Of a DNA stretch of 64,000 bases, positions 45,596 through 53,360 are shown in pieces. Below the pieces are notes generated by a model. The model ran no database searches. It was not told the DNA's origin and was given only the letters and a program-made list of their open reading frames with translations. Position 1 is the first letter of the stretch. The number at the start of each line of letters is the position of its first letter. The stretch is taken from positions 434,001 through 498,000 of the forward strand of contig CAJTLN010000002.1 of assembly GCA_910577505.1 (NCBI GenBank), given 5' to 3'. The translations under genes and the position numbers were made by a program. The DNA comes from an uncultured Bacilli bacterium. GTDB lineage: Bacteria; Bacillota_I; Bacilli_A; RF39; UBA660.

Positions 45596-45673
45596 ATGAA
45601 ATCAAGAGAAAATTTTCTGTTTTTCATAATTTTCATTCTACTTAGTTACATTTTTATTTTACTTGTAAAATAA
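45596..45673 (+). CDS. 25-residue hydrophobic peptide, candidate type I toxin
   Basis: The ATG at 45596 is preceded by AAGGAGGTGATTTT, an almost perfect anti-16S match at ideal spacing. The peptide starts MKSRENF, continues with a single membrane-spanning stretch of Phe, Ile, Leu and Tyr, and ends LLVK. The polar N-terminus, one helix and basic end fit small membrane toxins of type I systems (Fst, TxpA, BsrG and similar), without recognised sequence identity. It has its own promoter, a masking hairpin and an opposing antisense RNA promoter. No other role for such a gene is suggested by the neighbours. Confidence 0.7.
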   Translation: MKSRENFLFFIIFILLSYIFILLVK

Positions 45674-45762
45674 AAATAACTGGCTTTCAATAGCCAGCTC
45701 AAAAAAACTAAGGAAATCACTTGTGAACTAACAAATGTATCATTATTAATGATTTATTTCCT
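45671..45762 (-). ncRNA. Candidate antisense RNA (antitoxin) of the hydrophobic peptide gene
   Basis: A consensus promoter (TTGAAA 45797-45792, TATAAT 45774-45769, spacing 17) fires leftward, giving a start near 45762. A hairpin CTGGCT/AGCCAG at 45680-45697 followed by TTATTTTTATTTT gives an end at about 45671. The roughly 90-nt RNA is complementary to the full 3' untranslated region of the peptide mRNA up to its stop codon. Ends are predicted, not measured. Confidence 0.6.
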
Positions 45763-45767
45763 TAGTT
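45706..45767. terminator. 12-base inverted repeat in the shared 3' region
   Basis: AACTAAGGAAAT at 45706-45717 and ATTTCCTTAGTT at 45756-45767 are perfectly complementary, with an inner ATCATT/AATGAT hairpin. On the plus strand this can end the toxin mRNA; on the minus strand it is followed by TTTTTTT, so it may also act as an early terminator for the antisense RNA. Confidence 0.6.
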
Positions 45768-45768
45768 A

Positions 45769-45797
45769 ATTATATATTATATTATGTTTTTTTTCAA
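45769..45797 (-). promoter_or_regulatory. Promoter of the antisense RNA
   Basis: TTGAAA, 17 bases, TATAAT: full match to the spacing and near full match to the boxes. It lies at the very end of the following ATPase gene and points into the toxin 3' region, with no protein gene on this strand before 45311. Confidence 0.75.
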
Positions 45798-46519
45798 TCT
45801 ATATCTTCAAATAATTTATGTTGCATGCCATAAGGATTATCTAAATACATTTTATATACTTGATATATTTCTGTATCTTCATATTTGACTTCTTTAAAAT
45901 TATTATTTAAATCTAATATCTTGCCATTAATATACGATATTAGTATTGGTGAGTGAGTAGCGATTATAAATTGGGATCCTTCTTTAACTAATTCATCAAT
46001 TAAACATAAAAGAGTCATTTGTCTGGTTGGTGATAGTGCTGCTTCTGGTTCATCTAAAATATAAAGACCATTTTCTGTAAATCTATTTTGGATAAGTTGT
46101 AAAAACGATTCACCGTGAGATACAGTATGTAAACTTCTAGGACCATATCCGCTTACTCCAAGTTCATCTATTTCTGATACAACATTATAAAAACTCTCAG
46201 AACGTAAAAAGAATTTTGTTTGACACCTTCTTTGGAATGTTGGAATTTCAATATATTTATGTAAACAAGAATGTGTCTCTCTAGTACTAAACATAAAGTT
46301 TTGAGTACCACCTTCTGGGTTTAAACCACAAGCAACAGCTAAAGCTTCAATAAATGTCGACTTGCCTATTCCGTTTTCACCAATTAGAAAAGTAACAGGA
46401 CTATCAAGTTCTAATCTCTTAAAGTTTTTTATCAGTTCAATATTGAAAGGATAAATACCAAAGTCTTCGACTAAGTCTCTTTTAAATTCTATAGTTTTAA
46501 TGAATAATTTAGATTCCAT
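45794..46519 (-). CDS. AAA/ABC-type ATPase (COG3910-like)
   Basis: 241 residues. Walker A FLIGENGIGKSTFIEAL near 42, an inserted helical segment, signature-like VSHGESFLQLI near 133, Walker B LYILDEPEAALSP near 148 and the switch His in IIATHSPIL near 180. Stand-alone RecF/OLD-like ATPases of this size are widespread with unknown function; some belong to defence modules, but no nuclease partner is adjacent. Directly upstream of the antisense RNA promoter. Confidence 0.88.
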   Translation of the reverse strand: MESKLFIKTIEFKRDLVEDFGIYPFNIELIKNFKRLELDSPVTFLIGENGIGKSTFIEALAVACGLNPEGGTQNFMFSTRETHSCLHKYIEIPTFQRRCQTKFFLRSESFYNVVSEIDELGVSGYGPRSLHTVSHGESFLQLIQNRFTENGLYILDEPEAALSPTRQMTLLCLIDELVKEGSQFIIATHSPILISYINGKILDLNNNFKEVKYEDTEIYQVYKMYLDNPYGMQHKLFEDID

Positions 46520-46583
46520 AATAAGACTCCTTAATTGAAACTATTATAACAAAAAGATTAGTAAATTAATACTAATCTATTTT

Positions 46584-46997
46584 TTATGATAATATTTTAT
46601 TATATTCAGATTCTGCTATTTCATATATGCCATTATAGGGTTGTTCTACATAATAGTTATTTTTAATTCTATAAATGTATATAGTTGAAGAACCTATTTC
46701 TTTATGAATAAAATTTATTTTATATAATTCACTAGTATTGCTAGGATAATCTGTAATACTTTCGCTTTTCGTTTTCTTGTTGTTTAGAAGGTTTATTATT
46801 TTTTCTACGGCTTCATCTGTTGCAACAAGAATTATATTTTCATTTTTAGAAATTTCAATTCTTTCTATATCATCTATAGATGGTAAATTTAAAACATATT
46901 CTGGTTTATCTTTTATAAAGGCGTATAAACCGACAATGATTATTAATAATAAGTTAATTGAAAGAAATAAGATATCCTTAGATATTACTTTTTGCAC
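46584..46997 (-). CDS. Membrane-anchored protein of unknown function
   Basis: 137 residues starting at GTG behind AGGA; N-terminal membrane helix (8-28) and a small extracytoplasmic domain of mixed strands and helices (35-137). No domain recognised. It follows the gene at 47000 by two bases and is likely co-transcribed with it. Confidence 0.65.
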   Translation of the reverse strand: MQKVISKDILFLSINLLLIIIVGLYAFIKDKPEYVLNLPSIDDIERIEISKNENIILVATDEAVEKIINLLNNKKTKSESITDYPSNTSELYKINFIHKEIGSSTIYIYRIKNNYYVEQPYNGIYEIAESEYNKILS

Positions 46998-46999
46998 GA

Positions 47000-47344
47000 T
47001 TATTCCTGATTATCATATTTTTCTTTTACCTTATCTGGTAATTCATCATATGTTACTTCAGCCCAACTATGGATACCAAATGAACGAACTTCAAGTTTTA
47101 AAAAAGCAGTTTCTTTTAATTCTCGGACTGTTTTGAAACTTAGTTCTTTTTTATTTCCAGATTCATCAAAACAATCTAAAGTGTACTCATATTTCATATC
47201 TTCATTAACTGATAATTTTTTTATATAACTATTATCTATTTGAGTATAGTAAACGTCTTCTTTATTTTCTATATACATGAATGCTCCTATACTTAAAATA
47301 ATAAAAGTTATTATTCCAATAATTATAAATAATTTTTCTTTCAT
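47000..47344 (-). CDS. Membrane-anchored protein of unknown function
   Basis: 114 residues: membrane helix at 3-25, then a small extracytoplasmic domain of beta strands (YTLDCFDESGNKKELSF) and a C-terminal acidic end. The shape recalls YxeA-like secreted proteins, but I cannot confirm this. An AGGAGT site precedes the ATG. First of a two-gene unit. Confidence 0.68.
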   Translation of the reverse strand: MKEKLFIIIGIITFIILSIGAFMYIENKEDVYYTQIDNSYIKKLSVNEDMKYEYTLDCFDESGNKKELSFKTVRELKETAFLKLEVRSFGIHSWAEVTYDELPDKVKEKYDNQE

Positions 47345-47382
47345 AAAATTACTCCTATTCTATATTGATATTAATGTTGCCA

Positions 47383-47823
47383 CTATAGTTTTTCTGCTTC
47401 GATGATAAGATAGTTACTTCCGTCTTTTACATTAAAATCATATTCATATGTACCATCTTTGGGAGCAAGAGATTCTTGTTTATCTTTTAATTTCATATAA
47501 ATATTTATATTACCAGAAGAATCTTTGACTTCTATTTTTAGATGAATACTATCACCCTGTTCTCTTTCTATAGTAGTTCCTCCAAATAAGATTTCTTTTC
47601 CTTTAAAATTATCATATTTTACTTGATATTCACCAACATAATGATCATTACCAAAGGTGCGATTTCCTTTTAGTTTATAATCTTTAGTTAAATTTAAATC
47701 TCCTATTACACGATTAAATTTATCATAAGTATTTAAGATATCATCTTTAGTACATCCAACACATAAAGTTATGGATATAATAGTGACTAATATAAGCAAA
47801 AGAACTTTTTTTATTTTAATCAA
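47383..47823 (-). CDS. Lipoprotein of unknown function, start codon uncertain
   Basis: The frame carries a classical lipoprotein signal (KKVLLLILVTIISITLCVGC, lipobox CVGC) and a beta-rich extracytoplasmic domain. The Shine-Dalgarno AAGGAG at 47829-47824 points to position 47814, where the codon is ATA rather than ATG, giving the ideal MKK start if it were ATG. TTG at 47823 is next to the site and ATG at 47868 is far upstream of it. So the true start is unclear and may be a weak non-standard codon. It follows the microprotein and transporter genes. Confidence 0.6.
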   Translation of the reverse strand: MIKIKKVLLLILVTIISITLCVGCTKDDILNTYDKFNRVIGDLNLTKDYKLKGNRTFGNDHYVGEYQVKYDNFKGKEILFGGTTIEREQGDSIHLKIEVKDSSGNINIYMKLKDKQESLAPKDGTYEYDFNVKDGSNYLIIEAEKL

Positions 47824-47883
47824 CTCCTTAATAATAAAAACTTTCTTGAAGATTATAAAATATATCATTATTAAACATTAGAT

Positions 47884-48012
47884 TTATTTATCTTTCCTTA
47901 TTACTGCAATAAGAATAAATACTAAGAATAATAAGCTTAAGGGAATTAGGACGGGTATCCATGTATCTTTAATACTTTGTAATACTCCGTCCCAATTAAT
48001 TAAAAGATACAT
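47884..48012 (-). CDS. 42-residue membrane microprotein of the BceAB-type operon (VraH-like position)
   Basis: The ATG at 48012 overlaps the stop of the permease (TAATG) and has an AAGGAG site eight bases upstream. The peptide is MYLLINWDGVLQSIKDTW followed by one membrane helix (about 19-38) and a basic RKDK tail. In staphylococci the BceAB-type transporter VraDE is followed by the small membrane protein VraH, which contributes to resistance; this gene has the same place and topology, though I see no clear sequence identity. Confidence 0.75.
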   Translation of the reverse strand: MYLLINWDGVLQSIKDTWIPVLIPLSLLFLVFILIAVIRKDK

Positions 48013-50075
48013 TATCTTTTCTCCTTGATTATGTTTTTACTACATAGATAAGTTATTATAAAGTATCCACCATAAATAATTACAATAAATGTGGCTGTCA
48101 TTATTATTGAAGGTAATAATTTTTCATTACCTAGTGTAGATAAAATAAATGAACAGAATTGAATACCAAATATTGAATGAATTATAGCAATAAGTAAAGG
48201 AAACATGAAGAATATAGCTATTTGTCTAAATAAAGCTTTATTAATCATAGATTCATCTGTACCTATTCTTCTTAACATATCAAATCTAATTTTATTATCA
48301 CTACTTTCAGATAGTTCTTTTAAAGCAAGGATAGCTGCACTTGATATTAAGAAAACAATTCCTAAATATAGACCAATAAATGTGGCCATAGCTCCTAGAC
48401 CAGTACTAGCTTCAGCAATTGCTAATTTACTTGTTCCATCAATTAATAAATCATTATCATCTAATTTCTTTGATGTATCTTCACCGATTAGATATTTTTC
48501 TGTTTTAATTCTTTCGTCTTTACTAGTAGCTTTATATTTAGCAATAAAATGATTACGATATATGGATGATTCATCTACTATATTATCACTAACTATTATT
48601 ATACCTGGATTTATATGATTGCTAGACATATCAATAAATCCATCTTGGCACTCAGTATATTTGGGTTTAAGAGTGTGACCAAAAACATTAATATTTTCTT
48701 TATCGTTTAAAGACATATTTCTTAGTTCAAGCATTGATGCAAAGTCAGCAATGATAATATATTCATCTTCATTTAAAGTGAATTCTTCATTACCATAAAA
48801 TTTAGCAAGTTTATTATATTCACTTAATTTAACGATGTCTTCTTGAGTATTATAAGCTATAAATTTATATTGATCTTGAATTATATCTAGTTTACTACCT
48901 AAAGTATCTTTAAATGTTAAATCTTTAGTACGATATGTATTTATTTCAATATAATCTTTTATATAACTATTTATGTCTATATCAATGCTTTCTAATTTTT
49001 CTTTAACTGTATATTTAGAGTTTTCTTTTTCTTTATCTGTATATTTATTATCTTCTTTATTAATATTTATTAATGCTGTTAATTCTAGATCAGCTGGTGC
49101 TAGTTCATTTATATTAGCAGACATAGAGTTTTTTAAGCATAATGAACTAGATAGAACACAAATTGTAACAAATAGCATTAGGCAGATAATAGTCATTTGA
49201 ACTACTGTAGTGTTTATCTTGCTACTTATTTGTCTTAATGTAAAACTATTAAGTCCTTTGTAGTAGTGTTTTTTACTACTTTGGAAGATTCTTAATAAAA
49301 GTCCTGATAGTGACCAAAAGATAAAGAATGTAGATACAACTCCCATGATGATTGGAATAAATATTTGGTTAGCATTTTGTAAATTTTCTACTCCACCTGT
49401 TACTAGATAATATGCATAACCTAAAACACCGCAAGAGATTACGAATATTATTGTACAAAGAACTGGATTTTTAAGTTTTACTTCTTCACTCTTTTTATTA
49501 GCATGTAATAAATCTATTAATTTACATTTACTTATGTTTATTGTGTTAAATATCATTACTAGTAGATACATTATACCAAAGTAAATTAAAGTTTTTATAC
49601 AAGCAGTATTTGAAAAGACAAATTCAAATTTAGTCATGTCTGCTTCAAACATATTTGATACTAATAAACTCATTAATTGAGATAATAAAAAGCCAAGTCC
49701 TAAACCGACTACTAAAGAAATGATTCCAATAAATAAAGTTTCAATAAAAAGAATCATTGATATTTTTCTTTTACTCATACCAAGAGTCATGTAGATACCA
49801 AATTCTTTGTTACGTCTTTTTATTAGGAAGCGACTAGCATAGATGATTAAGAATCCGAGTATGAATGATACAAAGACGCTTACTCCTGATAACATATTAG
49901 TCATTAGTTTTATTATTTCCATTGTAGATGATGTGACATCTAGAAGAATTGTTTGGCTATCTATGGCATTAAAAACATAGAATATTGAAACACCAAGAAT
50001 TAATGTAAAGAAATAGATGGCATAGTCTTTAAAACTTTTCTTAATGTTTTTTAAAGATAACTTACAAAGCATCAT
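48012..50075 (-). CDS. BceB-type ABC transporter permease
   Basis: 687 residues with the BceB layout: ten membrane helices in a 1+3+... pattern of FtsX domains, a large extracytoplasmic domain of about 200 residues (about 310-530), and a C-terminal group of helices. The N-terminal RRNKEFGIYMTLGMSKRKI segment is the conserved coupling region. Such transporters remove peptide antibiotics (bacitracin, nisin-like) from lipid II cycle intermediates and signal to a BceS kinase. It overlaps the ATPase gene by 14 bases. Confidence 0.92.
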   Translation of the reverse strand: MMLCKLSLKNIKKSFKDYAIYFFTLILGVSIFYVFNAIDSQTILLDVTSSTMEIIKLMTNMLSGVSVFVSFILGFLIIYASRFLIKRRNKEFGIYMTLGMSKRKISMILFIETLFIGIISLVVGLGLGFLLSQLMSLLVSNMFEADMTKFEFVFSNTACIKTLIYFGIMYLLVMIFNTINISKCKLIDLLHANKKSEEVKLKNPVLCTIIFVISCGVLGYAYYLVTGGVENLQNANQIFIPIIMGVVSTFFIFWSLSGLLLRIFQSSKKHYYKGLNSFTLRQISSKINTTVVQMTIICLMLFVTICVLSSSLCLKNSMSANINELAPADLELTALININKEDNKYTDKEKENSKYTVKEKLESIDIDINSYIKDYIEINTYRTKDLTFKDTLGSKLDIIQDQYKFIAYNTQEDIVKLSEYNKLAKFYGNEEFTLNEDEYIIIADFASMLELRNMSLNDKENINVFGHTLKPKYTECQDGFIDMSSNHINPGIIIVSDNIVDESSIYRNHFIAKYKATSKDERIKTEKYLIGEDTSKKLDDNDLLIDGTSKLAIAEASTGLGAMATFIGLYLGIVFLISSAAILALKELSESSDNKIRFDMLRRIGTDESMINKALFRQIAIFFMFPLLIAIIHSIFGIQFCSFILSTLGNEKLLPSIIMTATFIVIIYGGYFIITYLCSKNIIKEKR

Positions 50076-50829
50076 TTAGATCGCCACCTAAAAGTGTTAC
50101 AACATCGATGATTTTATCGAAGAATTCTTTTCTAGTATCATCACCACGAATAATTTCATTAAATATTTTACCATCTTTTATAAATATTACACGAGATGCG
50201 TATGAAGCTGTAAAAGCATCATGAGTTACCATAAGAATAGTTGCTTCTAGTTCTTTATTTAAATAATTAAATCTTTCAAGAAGCATTTTAGCTGATTTAG
50301 AATCTAGTGCTCCTGTTGGTTCGTCTGCCAAGACTAGTTTAGGATTTGTTATGATTGCTCTAGCAGATGAAACACGTTGTTTTTGTCCTCCACTCATTTG
50401 ATATGGATATTTTTTTAGAACATCTTTAATATTTAAATCATTAGCAACACGTTTGATTCTTTCTTCTATTTCTTTAGAATTTACATTTTGAATAGATAAA
50501 GAAAGTGCGATATTTTCATATGCTGTTAAAGTATCTAGTAGGTTAAAATCTTGAAAGATAAAACCTAGTTCTTCTCTTCTAAATTTATTTAAGTTATTAC
50601 CTTTTAGTTTAGTAATGTCTTCTCCTCCAACATAGATGTGTCCACTTGTTACTTTGTCTATTGTAGAGATACAATTAAGTAAAGTAGTTTTACCACTACC
50701 TGAGGCGCCCATTATGGCAACGAATTCACCTTTTTCTACTTCAAAAGATATGTTATCGATAGCTTTTGTTAATGATGAACGACTTCCATAATATTTTTCT
50801 ATTTTATCAATTTTTAATATGTTTTCCAT
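50062..50829 (-). CDS. BceA-type ABC transporter ATPase
   Basis: 255 residues of a MacB/LolD-like ATPase: Walker A GASGSGKTTL near 41, Q-loop FQDFNLLD near 93, signature MSGGQKQRV near 144, Walker B LVLADEPTGALDS near 167, switch His near 203. Partner of the downstream permease. AAAGGAG site. Its promoter region shares a box with the bceR-like promoter at 58.7 kb. Confidence 0.95.
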   Translation of the reverse strand: MENILKIDKIEKYYGSRSSLTKAIDNISFEVEKGEFVAIMGASGSGKTTLLNCISTIDKVTSGHIYVGGEDITKLKGNNLNKFRREELGFIFQDFNLLDTLTAYENIALSLSIQNVNSKEIEERIKRVANDLNIKDVLKKYPYQMSGGQKQRVSSARAIITNPKLVLADEPTGALDSKSAKMLLERFNYLNKELEATILMVTHDAFTASYASRVIFIKDGKIFNEIIRGDDTRKEFFDKIIDVVTLLGGDLNDAL

Positions 50830-50920
50830 AATAAATTTCTCCTTTTATCTAACATAATAGATGAAAATAAGTGTAATGTCGTTTTTTTTATATTACACTT
50901 TATTACAATTTTGTAAGATA
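50830..50920 (-). promoter_or_regulatory. Regulatory region of the BceAB operon with TTACA-N4-TGTAA box
   Basis: The palindrome TTACA-ATTT-TGTAA lies at 50903-50916, then five bases, then TGTAATATAAAAAA on the minus strand. The same arrangement is found upstream of the response regulator gene at 58697-58710. It matches the inverted repeats bound by BceR-type regulators. A second repeat AGTGTAAT/ATTACACT (8 bases) flanks the likely promoter. Confidence 0.65.
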
Positions 50921-50986
50921 CTTTTTATTATAGCACTTATAAAGCAATATATTAATAAAAGAAAAAACAGACATAAGTCTGCTTAA

Positions 50987-51829
50987 TTATTCCACTCTTT
51001 CACTACTATACCAGTAATAGTTGCCTTTACTATCTTTTTTAAATGTATGCTTATATAAAGCTCCTTTAGAAAAGTCTTTAGTTGTTGAATCTATTTTTTC
51101 GTCTTTGAAGCGTGATTTATAATATACTTCTCCATCAATAGTTAAATTACTCCAAATATAGCGATCGTATATTTCTATAGAATCATCTTTTTGTTCAATT
51201 TTTTCGTATTGAGTTTCACCATGTCCTGGTGAAGAATCAGAACCCGTTTGATTAAAACATAAAAAATCATCTTTTGATACAGAATATACACATATTCCAG
51301 TAACACTCATTGTAAAGTCTTTTAATGGCAACTTTTTATCTTCACCATACATAGTATGATAAGCTTTCTCTAGTGTTTCTTTATTTACATTATTAAAGAA
51401 CCATTCTTCACTACTTTGGTCTTTGGCGATAATTTCGCCGCCACTTTTATTACAAGTTACAGAAATATCTTCTTTTTGATATGTATAATTTTTTAATTCA
51501 TCACATGATTTAAACCATCTTCTTTCAACATTTTCAATAGTTTTATAAGCATAGTATAAACGTGATTCATCGCTTAAATCCTCATATTTAACTTCCTTAT
51601 CCATGTAAAAGTTGCTATCTTTATATGATGCAAAATCTGGATAAACTTCTGAAATAAAATTAACTTCTACCATATCATATAATTTTTTTACTAAATTGTC
51701 TTGTATTTCTGATGGTTCATTAACATTTGTCTTATTATCATCTAAATCCTTATTTTTTTCTTTATTACATCCCACTAGAGATAAAGTCATTATTGCAAAT
51801 AACAATAAAGTTAATATTTTCTTTTTCAT
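50987..51829 (-). CDS. Lipoprotein of unknown function
   Basis: 280 residues with a signal peptide and lipobox (LSLVGC, residues 16-21), a Lys/Asp/Asn-rich linker (22-45) and an extracytoplasmic domain with four cysteines, one pair in CDELKNYTYQKEDISVTC (two motifs CDEL and VTC). No domain recognised. It is likely tethered to the outer face of the membrane. Same direction as the BceAB operon but separated by a promoter region. Confidence 0.75.
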   Translation of the reverse strand: MKKKILTLLLFAIMTLSLVGCNKEKNKDLDDNKTNVNEPSEIQDNLVKKLYDMVEVNFISEVYPDFASYKDSNFYMDKEVKYEDLSDESRLYYAYKTIENVERRWFKSCDELKNYTYQKEDISVTCNKSGGEIIAKDQSSEEWFFNNVNKETLEKAYHTMYGEDKKLPLKDFTMSVTGICVYSVSKDDFLCFNQTGSDSSPGHGETQYEKIEQKDDSIEIYDRYIWSNLTIDGEVYYKSRFKDEKIDSTTKDFSKGALYKHTFKKDSKGNYYWYSSERVE

Positions 51830-52139
51830 CTTTCAACTAATTCTTTCTATTCTATAATATGCAATTTAAAGTCTATTTATTAAATTCCACCTCCAATAAT
51901 ATAAAGCTTTATTCTTGAATAAAAGTAAGTGATTTTCAAAATGGTCAAGTATTCTTTATATATTTATATATCTATATGTTATATTCTACCAAACAACTTA
52001 AGATAAAGATAGTAAATAAATTATGTTTTAAGTAATTTACGTTTATCAAAAAACATATACATTCAAAATAAAACATGTTATATCCAAAGAGAAAAAAGTA
52101 TATCCCTTCAATATACTTCTTTACTTGAATATCTTCTTA
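51830..52139. other. Intergenic region, 310 bases
   Basis: AT-rich, holding the M23 gene terminator (52096-52118) and the lipoprotein promoter. A GGAGGTGG at about 51887-51894 on the minus strand is not followed by a start codon in range. I see no other gene. Confidence 0.5.
52096..52118 (-). terminator. Terminator of the M23 peptidase gene
   Basis: AAGTATAT/ATATACTT eight-base stem, seven-base loop, TTTTTTC on the minus strand. Confidence 0.8.
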
Positions 52140-53054
52140 TTATAATTTTGGTCCTAATACTAAGAAGTTTTTACTACACCATCTAGATTCATCTTTGCTT
52201 ACTTTGGCCCATGTACCTTTTTCATCATATATTTGGACTCTTCTACCATTTTTTATCGTATTTACTATTGAACCAGAAGTATTTGGTTGATTCCTAACAT
52301 TTAATCCTTCAGAGTCTGCACCACTTACAACATAATAAGTTGGACAAGTATCTGAAAGATATGCGCTATAAACCCATTCGTTAGTACCAATACGACTCCA
52401 GTTACCACTTATTTCATAAACTTCAACCTTTGTTGCTGTTTCTAGTAATCTACCAGAATTAGGTCCTCCAGGTGAAGTTCTTACAACTAATCCCTCATCA
52501 TCAACATTATAAACATATTTTATCTTAGTAGAATTAATATATCTTATTTGATTTCCATATTTATTTAATGTTGCAGTTGATACTGTTTGATTTGGATATA
52601 CATAAAGATATTGAAATGGATCAAGATCTGAATTATTTAACCAATCACTTAGGTTAGCACTATATAAACCCAAATGTAAATGAACTCCACTAGCTGCTGA
52701 TCCAGTCTGTCCCATAATTCCAATTTGTTGTCCTCTTGTAACAGTTTGTCCTTCTTTAACAGAAGATGATTTTAAATGTCCGTATGAAGCTTTAATGCCA
52801 TTAGCATTTTGTATATATACTACATTACCACCAGTAGATTGCCATTTATTATAAATAACTTTACCATCAAAAATAGCATATACTGGTTCATTATCTGGAC
52901 CACCAACACTAGCATTCCATCCAAAGTCTATACATTTACCTTGATGTGGATATTGTATTACTCCAATATAGTTAACAGGATATTGCCAATATTCAGCTTT
53001 AGTTTCTACTCCTTTCTTTAAAGCTTGTTTTTTTGTTTTTTCTTCTTTTTTCAT
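52140..53054 (-). CDS. M23 peptidase with two SH3b domains, no signal peptide
   Basis: 304 residues from the ATG at 53054 (GAGGAAAGGAAG site). LytM-type M23 domain (about 20-165): zinc ligands in PHQGKCIDFGW near 37-41 and in GVHLHLGLY near 130. Two bacterial SH3 domains follow (about 195-245 and 250-303), both with the LVVRTSPG/LNVRNQPN pattern. M23 enzymes cut peptide cross-links. The N-terminus is highly charged (MKKEEKTKKQALKKG) with no hydrophobic stretch, so there is no classical export signal, which is unusual outside phages; nothing phage-like is nearby. Confidence 0.88.
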   Translation of the reverse strand: MKKEEKTKKQALKKGVETKAEYWQYPVNYIGVIQYPHQGKCIDFGWNASVGGPDNEPVYAIFDGKVIYNKWQSTGGNVVYIQNANGIKASYGHLKSSSVKEGQTVTRGQQIGIMGQTGSAASGVHLHLGLYSANLSDWLNNSDLDPFQYLYVYPNQTVSTATLNKYGNQIRYINSTKIKYVYNVDDEGLVVRTSPGGPNSGRLLETATKVEVYEISGNWSRIGTNEWVYSAYLSDTCPTYYVVSGADSEGLNVRNQPNTSGSIVNTIKNGRRVQIYDEKGTWAKVSKDESRWCSKNFLVLGPKL

Positions 53055-53071
53055 TTTTATCTTCCTTTCCT

Positions 53072-53092
53072 CGGAACTTTTCTTCAGTTCCG
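53072..53092 (-). promoter_or_regulatory. Leader hairpin of the M23 gene
   Basis: CGGAACT/AGTTCCG seven-base stem ending next to the GAGGAAAGGAAG ribosome binding site, so folding may limit ribosome access. Confidence 0.5.
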
Positions 53093-53150
53093 TCTTAATT
53101 GTAGGACAGTCCAAGAAAATATTACAGACCTCTGAAGTTTAGTTTTATAA

Positions 53151-53190
53151 ACTAACTTTAAAAGTTAGATAATCACTTTGAAAGTTAGTT
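53151..53190. repeat. Palindromic AAAGTTAG repeats upstream of the M23 gene
   Basis: CTAACTTT-A-AAAGTTAG at 53152-53168 is a perfect palindrome and a third copy AAAGTTAG follows at 53181-53188, about 100 bases before the M23 gene. Operator-like, or a plus-strand hairpin with the T run after 53190. Confidence 0.5.
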
Positions 53191-53238
53191 ATTTTTTATG
53201 ATAGAATCTCGAATATTTAAGGAAAAATGCAAATAAAA

Positions 53239-53290
53239 AGAAGAAGAAACTAAATTTTGATAATTTCTTCTTCTAACTTATGAAGTTATT
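53239..53290 (-). repeat. Direct repeat copy A with terminator hairpin
   Basis: AGAAGAAGAAA/TTTCTTCTTCT stem (11 bases) followed by ACTTATGAAGTT; it acts as terminator of the metallopeptidase gene. Nearly the same 45 bases occur at 55999-56045 on the other side of that gene. Confidence 0.6.
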
Positions 53291-53360
53291 ATTTTTTTAT
53301 ATTTAACTTAATTCAACTTTAAAATTACTAGTTTATTTCTAAAATATATGCTTACTACAA

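Noticed and set aside
45671..45725. Tail resembling a preQ1-I riboswitch (AAAAAAACTAAGGA after a small hairpin), not far from a queuosine precursor transporter gene
   Set aside because: The hairpin loop is only six bases and lacks the nucleotides that pair with the tail in preQ1-I aptamers, the orientation is away from the transporter gene, and no plus-strand gene follows. The type I toxin layout explains the segment better.
45794..46519. Defence module based on the stand-alone AAA ATPase
   Set aside because: No nuclease, reverse transcriptase or effector gene next to it; similar ATPases are common as single genes.
51870..51900. Strong GGAGGTGG on the minus strand suggesting a small gene
   Set aside because: No ATG, GTG or TTG within usable distance opens a frame of meaningful length.
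52140..53114. Prophage remnant suggested by the endolysin-like M23-SH3 gene
   Set aside because: No holin, capsid, portal, integrase or attachment repeat nearby; neighbours are chromosomal envelope genes.
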